Source: Tetrastigma voinierianum
Taxonomy: Eukaryota > Streptophyta > Magnoliopsida > Vitales > Vitaceae
DNA length: 64,000 nt
Assembly: GCA_016808115.1 (NCBI GenBank)
Contig: JAEQBH010001508.1
Coordinates: 372,001 to 436,000 of the forward strand
Direction of reading: 5' to 3'
The notes under the pieces are model-generated. The model saw only the letters and a list, made by a program, of their open reading frames with translations, was not told where the DNA came from and did not search any database. Below are positions 58,793 to 64,000 of the stretch, piece after piece. The translations under genes were made by a program, and so were the position numbers. Each line of letters opens with the position of its first letter. Position 1 is the first letter of the stretch.

Positions 58793-58895
58793 TTTTTGGC
58801 ATGACTGCTAGGGATTGAATAATTTATGGTTGTTGTGCTATAACTCAGTCAGTTTTTTTATCTATACTAATAAAATCAAAGTTAGTCAATCAGTC
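58793..58895 (+). promoter_or_regulatory. Athila-like primer-binding site and start of an internal region
   Basis: TTTTTGGCATGACTGCTAGG resembles the TTTTTGGCGCCGTTGCCGGG primer site (tRNA-Asp type) of Athila/Tat elements, with CpG positions changed. About 80 bp of possible leader follow before the G'-type LTR. A primer site downstream of an LTR that itself follows pol and ORF2 implies a tandem arrangement. Confidence 0.45.
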
Positions 58896-59656
58896 ACATC
58901 TAGCCCAAGTGTAATAATTCTTGTCCCGGGACTCATTACTTATCAGTCATGCCACCGAAGACACTCTTCATTGCATATCCACCATAGCTAGAGATTCCCA
59001 AGTAATGATCGAGCAGATGTTGTGAATATATGCCCCTACATTAGAGATTGATGAGATCCTGCATTGGCACCTCAGCTACCTTCGAACACCTCAGTGCACC
59101 ACGACCATCACCACATGGCTTGACCTCTGAGGCAAAAATGAATTAAGTCAAAGCACAAAATCAACATACAAGATATCCTTAAGCACCTCGAGAATAACGA
59201 TACTTGCACCATTGCTATGGCGATACTGTCATCTACATTCAAATATGACGGTCTCCTAGCTGGTTTTTGATTTACTTGACTACTCTTAGCAAGCATCCAC
59301 ATGTCTACATTAATCATCATGATGATCACAGATTATGAGACCAACTCCTTGATCAAATCAAGAAGTACAACATGTGCTAATTTGTCCGGATCAACAATGT
59401 TCAATCTTGTTGATCCTATGATTAGGGATAATTTAGATATTACATAATTGCACATGATAGGAATCTCACTATCATGATCACATCATTATTTCCTTCATGC
59501 TATGTAATGTAGCACGGGCTTCATTAATAGATTCAAGATCGACCTCAATTCATATAATGAATATAAAGTAATGAAGAAGCCTTCTTTTTAATCAAAATAA
59601 AATATACAACAAGTGCTAAAGGTGATGACATTTGCCTTTAGAGCACTTTTCTAACA
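58896..59656 (-). repeat. G'-type LTR fragment
   Basis: On the minus strand it begins TGTTAGAAAAGTGCTCTAAAGG at 59656 and follows LTR G (5185 on) for about 750 bp. Shared landmarks are TGCAATTATGT, CTAAATTATCC, GATCAAC, GTTGATCCGGA, GAGGTGCTTA, ATTACTTGGGAATCTCTAG and GGGCTAGATGTG. Homology stops at 58896. TGTTC follows at 59657-59661. Confidence 0.65.
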
Positions 59657-59960
59657 TGTTCAATCAATCCTATTAACAACAAATCACTACTTAAATTCAT
59701 AAGTGAGTCGCATTCAATACACAACCGAACTAGTGTAAATCACTACTATTAACAAGAGAAATCACTGCTTAAATTCACAAATGAGCAGCAATAAAACACA
59801 TCCTAACTACCATAAATGAACAAAAACTGAAAATTATTATACATTTCTCAACTTTTGGATTATTCAAAAATTCATAACTTTATCAATCCCCAACACAACA
59901 TTCACATTACCAAAATTTTACAACTTAATGTAAGAAAAAACTGTAAACAACAACTAATTG
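59657..59960 (-). repeat. MULE 5' subrepeats, right of the 26-kb insertion
   Basis: Two or more units share CTATTAACAA, AATCACTGCTTAAATTC and GAGCAGCA with 33010-33202. This supports a single MULE interrupted between the two blocks. Confidence 0.55.
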
Positions 59961-60565
59961 AATATAAAAATTGTAACTTTTAAAAATTAAGGCAGTTTTC
60001 CTTATCTGCAATGAGGTTTTCCATGTTGAAATGGCTGCGTAAAATCTCTCATTCCTTGGTGACAACACGATGGCATCAAGAAAGTGGGACCAGGAGCGTT
60101 CGGTCGATGTTGGGACCGATTCGATCATCGATCGGTCATGACCAAAACAAACATTGTTGATCTGAGAGGTAAGGGGTGGAAAGAAAAGAAAGATTAAAAG
60201 GTAGGGTGAGAGAAGAAGAGAGATGAGAGATACATAGAAGGTGGAATAAGAGAGAAGATTGGAAGGTGGATGGCGTAAGGGGAGAAGAGCAACACAAATA
60301 CAAAGGAGATGGAAGAAGAAAATCTCAGAAGGTGGGGTGGGGGAAGAAGAGAGATGAGAGATTACATAGTGGGGATTGATTAGAAGAATATCACAAGTTG
60401 GGTGAAAGAAGAAGAGATACAAAAGATAGCTACATAGGAGGGTGGGAGAAGAACATCATCAAGTGAAGTGAGGAAAGAAGAAGAGTCATGGGTGGTTGTT
60501 AGGGCGTTACATGAGTTTTTGGAGGGAAAAGTGCCATGTATGAATTATTATTTTTTACTCCTTTA
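59961..60565 (-). repeat. MULE 5' noncoding region with purine-rich repeats
   Basis: On the plus strand AGAAGAGAGATGAGAGAT-containing units recur at about 132 bp (60199 and 60331) in a purine-rich block, with looser units to 60480. The 165-codon minus-strand frame (60422-59925) is low-complexity Leu/Phe/Ser-rich sequence made by this block and is not called as a gene. This region would include the transposase promoter and 5' leader. Confidence 0.45.
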
Positions 60566-60682
60566 GGTAGTCATCATTAGGACTAAAATAAGAAGGGACC
60601 CCCCAAAGCTGAGATTATTCTCAATTAATAAAGAGGTAAGACTAATTAAAGAAGATGAATGAAATGTGAGATTATTCATGTA
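60566..60682 (-). repeat. MULE right terminal inverted repeat (core)
   Basis: This is the reverse complement of the left TIR landmarks (GGGACCCCCCAAAG, GATTATTCTCAATTA, ACTAATTAA, TGAGATTATTCATGT). Homology may extend outward to about 60740. It is the end from which the transposase would be transcribed. Confidence 0.5.
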
Positions 60683-61442
60683 ATTTTTTCCTAAAAATTA
60701 TTGTTTTATTTTCCAAATAATTTATTTCATCTCTTCTACTATATTGTAAACTTTGATGTCAAAAATGGTAATCACTTGGGCATTCTTAGAAGTTGTAAAA
60801 AAAAAAGCTCTTAAACCTAACTCAAATAGTAAAGGGGTGGGAAGAGGCAATGGGAGAACGAGCTTTGAATCCTTCTAAAAAATGTACTACAACATAATTC
60901 ATAAAGTAAATATTGTCAATCATTATATTTATATTATTAGATAAGTTAAGGTATTCAATAAAATAAATTAGTGTCATAATTTATAGCCTCCTCAAAAAAA
61001 AAAAAAAGTCATAATTTATAACTAAAAAAAATTAAAAATTATATTATTTTAATCTATTTATCTATAATTCTCTAATTCTTGCTTTCTTAATTGCTTATAT
61101 TTAAGGACAATATATTTGATATTCATAACTCATTTTTTCTGATAATTATTTAAAGACTATCTTACAAATCTATAGTATCTTTAAGTGTAAATATTTAAAT
61201 TTTTAATAACAATTCCATTACTTAAATTTAATGAAAAATAAACACTGCTTAAAACTTTCAATAGCATAGTTAATGGAATATGTCGATTCGATAATTGAAA
61301 GTAAAATTTAACATCGATTCAATAACTTAAAATAAAATTTAATTTTTTTTCTTTTAGACCAGAAGATGATAATTAATGATGCTTTTTTAACTTTTTAAAA
61401 AAAATTAAAGTTTTTGAAAAAATTGACTATTTTTGAAAATGT
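60683..61442. other. AT-rich intergenic DNA between the MULE and Copia element H
   Basis: Very AT-rich with poly-A and poly-T runs. No coding signal, RNA gene or repeat family member was recognised. Confidence 0.5.
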
Positions 61443-61812
61443 TGTTGAATGATGATCTAAAGGAGATAGTCCCTCTTATGTACGAGAAAATAAAAATAAT
61501 TTCCCGAGATATGGAAATAGTGTCAAAGAGAGTAAGGAAGCAAGATGGAGAGAAATATGGCTTTGTTTTTTTTTTTTGGATTAACCAGACATAGGGTGGG
61601 AAGGCCTATTTATAGGCTCCCAAAGTGACTTCCAATATCCTTATTAATGTATGAATTAATGAGGGTATTAATTGCAGTATTAATGATGATTTATGTATAC
61701 AGAATTCTAGATGAATCCATTCATTACAAAACATTGAATCCGGAACAGCTTTATTGTGTGATGTTGAATTCGGGGTGGCTTCATTCATTTCAAAAACCTT
61801 TCATTTATAACA
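61443..61812 (-). repeat. 3' LTR of Copia element H
   Basis: The minus strand starts TGTTATAAATG at 61812 and ends CATTCAACA at 61443, 370 bp. It contains a TATA box (TATAAATA, plus-strand 61607-61614) in a GCCTATAAATAGGCC-like context, followed by a poly-A run. Repeated ATTCCGGATTCAATG or GAATTCAACATC words fill its U3. Confidence 0.75.
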
Positions 61813-62035
61813 CTTCCCCTTGAATTACCACCCTTACGAATGTGTCTCATTAAAACCTTGCTAGTAAAACCCAGTGGAAAAAAAAACTAGCGAAGGAAAA
61901 AGAATACAACATTTTGTATGTTAGTATTGCCTCATTAAAAATCTTATCGGGAAAAACCCAGTGGGACAAAAATCGGACGAAGGGAAAAAGAGTACAGTAC
62001 ACTAACATTAGGTCATAGTGGACTTCCCCTCATGT
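61813..62035 (-). promoter_or_regulatory. Copia H polypurine tract and post-pol spacer
   Basis: AAGGGGAAG on the minus strand (61821-61813) directly precedes the LTR. Upstream are two diverged copies of a block with CTTTTTCCTTCG, CCACTGGGTTTT and AGCAAGGTTTTAATGAG, typical of the spacer between Copia pol and LTR. Confidence 0.7.
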
Positions 62036-62450
62036 CAACATCCTTTGGTTGGCGCATTCCAATCTTATATCTGAGTTTTCTGAATGTTGAAGTTGGTAAT
62101 GCCTTGGTGAATAGGTATGCTAGATTATCACTCGAGCGTATTTGTTGAACGTCAATCTCACCATTCTTTTGGAGCTCATGAGTGTAAAAGAACTTTGGAG
62201 AGATATGCTTAGTTATGTCTCCCTTTTGATGTATGCGCCGCTATTTATGCAATGCATGCACGTTGATCTTCAAATAATGTTGTTGGGTTGTCTTTGGCAG
62301 GCCACATGATTCCCGAATATGTTGGATCATCGATCTTAACCATATACATTCACACGGTTGGCTTCATCGCAGGCCAAGATCTACGAATGATTGATGACGT
62401 GGCTACCATTGTTTGCCAATGATTTCCATGGACGCGACACCATTACGGCT
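62036..62450 (-). pseudogene. Copia H RNase H (degenerate)
   Basis: Readable traces are ECVWLRSMIQHIRESCGL, GDITKHISPKFFYTHELQKN, GEIDVQQIRSSDNLA and FTKALPTSTFRKLRYKIGMR, in Copia RNase H order up to the natural pol end near 62036. The DNA around 62270-62400 shows a frame change and loss of the EDN-type block. Confidence 0.68.
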
Positions 62451-63960
62451 AAATACATACTCGGTTGGGAGCGAGCTTTGTGTGGAGTCTAAGAATACCA
62501 CACTCATCTGCATATCGAGCAATTGTTGTTTGATTCTTTTGAATAGAAGAGCCTATATCAGATGTTCCTTTAAGATATCGCAATATGTGCTTGATACCAT
62601 TCCAATGCCTTCGGGTTGGAGTAGAACTATTTTTGGCTAATAGATTAGCACGGGAAAAAAGCAATATGCGGGCGTTAATATGATGCTTGAAAACATAAGG
62701 GTACCAATAGCACTAAGATATGGTACTTCAGGACCAAGTAGTTCTTCACCCTTTTCACAAGGACGAAATGGATCATTTTTCACATCAATCGAACAGACAA
62801 CCATTGGAGAAGTCAAAGGGTGGGCTTCATTCATATAAAAGCGTTTTAAAATTTTCTTAGTATAGGCTTATTGGTGAACCAAACTACCAATAGGGAAGTG
62901 CTCTATCTGTAACCCAAGACAAAATTTTGTTTTTCCGAGATCTTTCATCTCGAATTCCCTTTTTAAGTAATTTTTCGTTCTTGTGAGCTCTTCGGGAGTC
63001 TCAATAAGGTTTAGATCATCAACATATACGACAATAATTACAAATCCGGTTTTTGATTTCTTAATAAAAATGCATGGGCATATAGGGTTGTTAGCATACC
63101 CTTCTTTTAATAAATACTCGCTAAGGCGTATACCACGCGTGCGAATTGTTTTTAATCCATACAAAAGATCTTTGTGAATTTGATTGAGTACATACTACGA
63201 GGTTTTGCATTTACCACTTAGGTCAATGTGTGAATCGCCGGATTTTTATATATATGTCATTATTGATGGATCCATATAGATACGTTGTGATGACATCCAT
63301 GAGATGCATATACAATCCTTTAGAGACTGCCAAGCTTATTAAAAAACGGAAAGTGATTGCGCCCATCACAGGTGAATATGTTTCCTCGTAGTCAATACTA
63401 GGCCTTTGCGAGAACCCTTGTGCTACTAATCGCGTTTTATATCTCATGATCTCATTATTCTCATTGCGCTTTCGTACAAATACCCATTTGCACCCAACAG
63501 GCTTTATACCTTTAGGTGTGTGGACTATAGGTCCAAAAACTTCTCGTTTCATTAACGAGTTTAATTCTGCCTACATAGCTTCTTCCCATTTTGGCCAATC
63601 ATTTCTATTTCGACATTCTTCCACATTTTGTGATTCGAGATCTTCAAGATTTCTTATGATGTCTAAGGCCACTTGGAAAGCAAAAATATTGTTAATCACA
63701 ATATTGTTTTGATCCCGTTGCGCTTTGTTGCACATAACTTATTGAGATTTCACTATTTTGGTACCTATGCCTCTAAGGGCTACTTCTTTGTTATTGGACC
63801 TCTTGAGGTCCCTTGTTTGCTTATGTCTTTGCATAAGCATTATGTTACATATTAGCATTGTGTCTTTGTGTTCTCTCTTCGAGGAGTTGTATCTTACAGG
63901 CAGGTCTCCCGCACTTTAGGCGTTTTTGAGATTCATTTGTCAGTTGTCCTTCAAGGACAT
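62451..63960 (-). pseudogene. Copia H reverse transcriptase and upstream linker
   Basis: From about 63950 the frames give the linker (VLEGQLTNESQKRLKCGRP), FAFQVALDIIRNLEDLES, EECRNRNDWPKWEEAM, LNSLMKREVFGPIVHTPKG, PVGCKWVFVRKRNENNEI, RYKTRLVAQGFSQRP and DYEETYSPVMGAITFRFLIS. VVYVDDLNLIETPEEL, FEMKDLGKTKFCLGLQIEH, RHWNGIKHILRYLKGTSDIG and ARYADECG follow. The catalytic YVDD is present. Breaks occur near 63200, 62860 and 62640, so the gene is not functional as read. Confidence 0.8.
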
Positions 63961-64000
63961 CAATCCGTGTTGGAGTATTTGCAACCAGGACATGTGACTT

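Larger units (their letters stand above)
33203..59656. mobile_element. Composite insertion flanked by TGTTC, containing G'-type LTR, D-like and Athila-like parts
   Basis: The left junction reads TGTTC then TATTAGG; the right reads CTAACA then TGTTC. The pre-insertion sequence is mirrored by the intact subrepeat at about 33080. CTAACA at 59651-59656 is the reverse complement of the TGTTAG start of LTR family G. The left end would be a mutated partner terminus, but 33203-33420 does not clearly match the G terminus at 27724, so what inserted first is unresolved. All features from 33.2 to 59.66 kb lie inside. Confidence 0.4.
3512..60682 (-). mobile_element. Mutator-like element (MULE) split by nested retrotransposons
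   Basis: Inverted repeats at 3512-3608 and 60566-60682 bracket MULE pieces that all read on the minus strand in the expected order: N-terminal region, acidic linker, MuDR-type DNA-binding domain, MULE catalytic domain, 3' noncoding. Removing 5185-27724, 29856-32311 and 33203-59656 leaves about 6 kb, a normal MULE size. Continuity is supported by direct subrepeats shared across the insertion gaps (5.1 with 27.8 kb; 33.1 with 59.8 kb) and by target-site duplications at the inserts. The 9-bp target duplication of the MULE itself was not found because the outer TIR ends are blurred. The alternative is several separate MULE copies that happen to be collinear. Confidence 0.58.
61443..64000 (-). mobile_element. 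Copia element H, 3' half (continues beyond the window)
   Basis: On the minus strand the order is reverse transcriptase, RNase H, noncoding spacer, polypurine tract, 3' LTR. This is the Ty1/Copia order, in which integrase would precede reverse transcriptase and lies outside the window to the right. Short LTR (370 bp) and the TTGTCCCACTGGGTTTTTCC-type repeats in the spacer fit small plant Copia lineages. Confidence 0.8.

Noticed and set aside
59925..60422. 165-codon minus-strand open frame (Leu/Phe/Ser-rich, hydrophobic)
   Set aside because: Generated by purine-rich repeats in the MULE leader, with no recognisable domain. A real N-terminal protein is possible but unsupported.

Overview
The window reads as repeat-dense nuclear DNA of a flowering plant, most likely a eudicot. 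The evidence is long-LTR Ty3/gypsy and Copia retrotransposons, a Mutator-like transposase, intron-bearing gene structure and AT-rich intergenic DNA. Nothing bacterial, organellar or CRISPR-like is seen, and no tRNA or rRNA gene was recognised. Almost every coding trace is a broken transposon gene.

Left edge (1-3.5 kb): the only candidate host gene runs on the minus strand. It has an unrecognised product, three exons that can be joined in phase between 1703 and 516, and a 5'UTR-like block at about 2.58-3.06 kb carrying a telo-box.

Main body (3.5-60.7 kb): matching inverted repeats at 3512-3608 and 60566-60682 suggest that one Mutator-like element (MULE) of roughly 6 kb has been stretched to about 57 kb by nested insertions. 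The MULE pieces are collinear on the minus strand. They are the right TIR, 5' subrepeats (59.7-60.0 and 33.0-33.2 kb), an N-terminal region (32.3-32.9 kb), an acidic linker and MuDR-type DNA-binding domain (29.9-28.7 kb), a catalytic domain (28.6-28.1 kb), 3' subrepeats (27.8 and 5.1 kb), and the left TIR. A convergent plus-strand GRF-type zinc-finger ORF lies beside the left TIR.

Three insertions split the MULE. (1) 5185-27724 is a solo LTR (family G, duplication AAAAT). It is split by Tekay/Del-like gypsy element A (6616-27512). A's 5' LTR holds solo LTR D' (7771-12546), itself holding solo LTR B' (8434-10539). A's 3' LTR holds gypsy element E (15856-25653, minus). (2) 29856-32311 is solo LTR B (duplication AAGGG). 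(3) 33203-59656 is a composite flanked by TGTTC. It holds a D-like fragment, pieces of an Athila-like gypsy element (integrase tail, palindrome arrays, ORF2, LTR and PBS), solo LTR F' (36352-38332, TTTCC) and solo LTR D (41586-55885, TTGAG). D is split by gypsy element C (42267-53746), whose 5' LTR is split by solo LTR F (44115-46693).

Right edge (61.4-64 kb): the 3' half of a minus-strand Copia element H, with reverse transcriptase, RNase H, polypurine tract and a complete 370-bp 3' LTR. Its 5' half lies outside the window.

The elements do not act together. They record successive insertions, LTR-LTR recombination and decay. Boundaries given with target-site duplications are firm; others are estimates from comparing copies within the window by eye.
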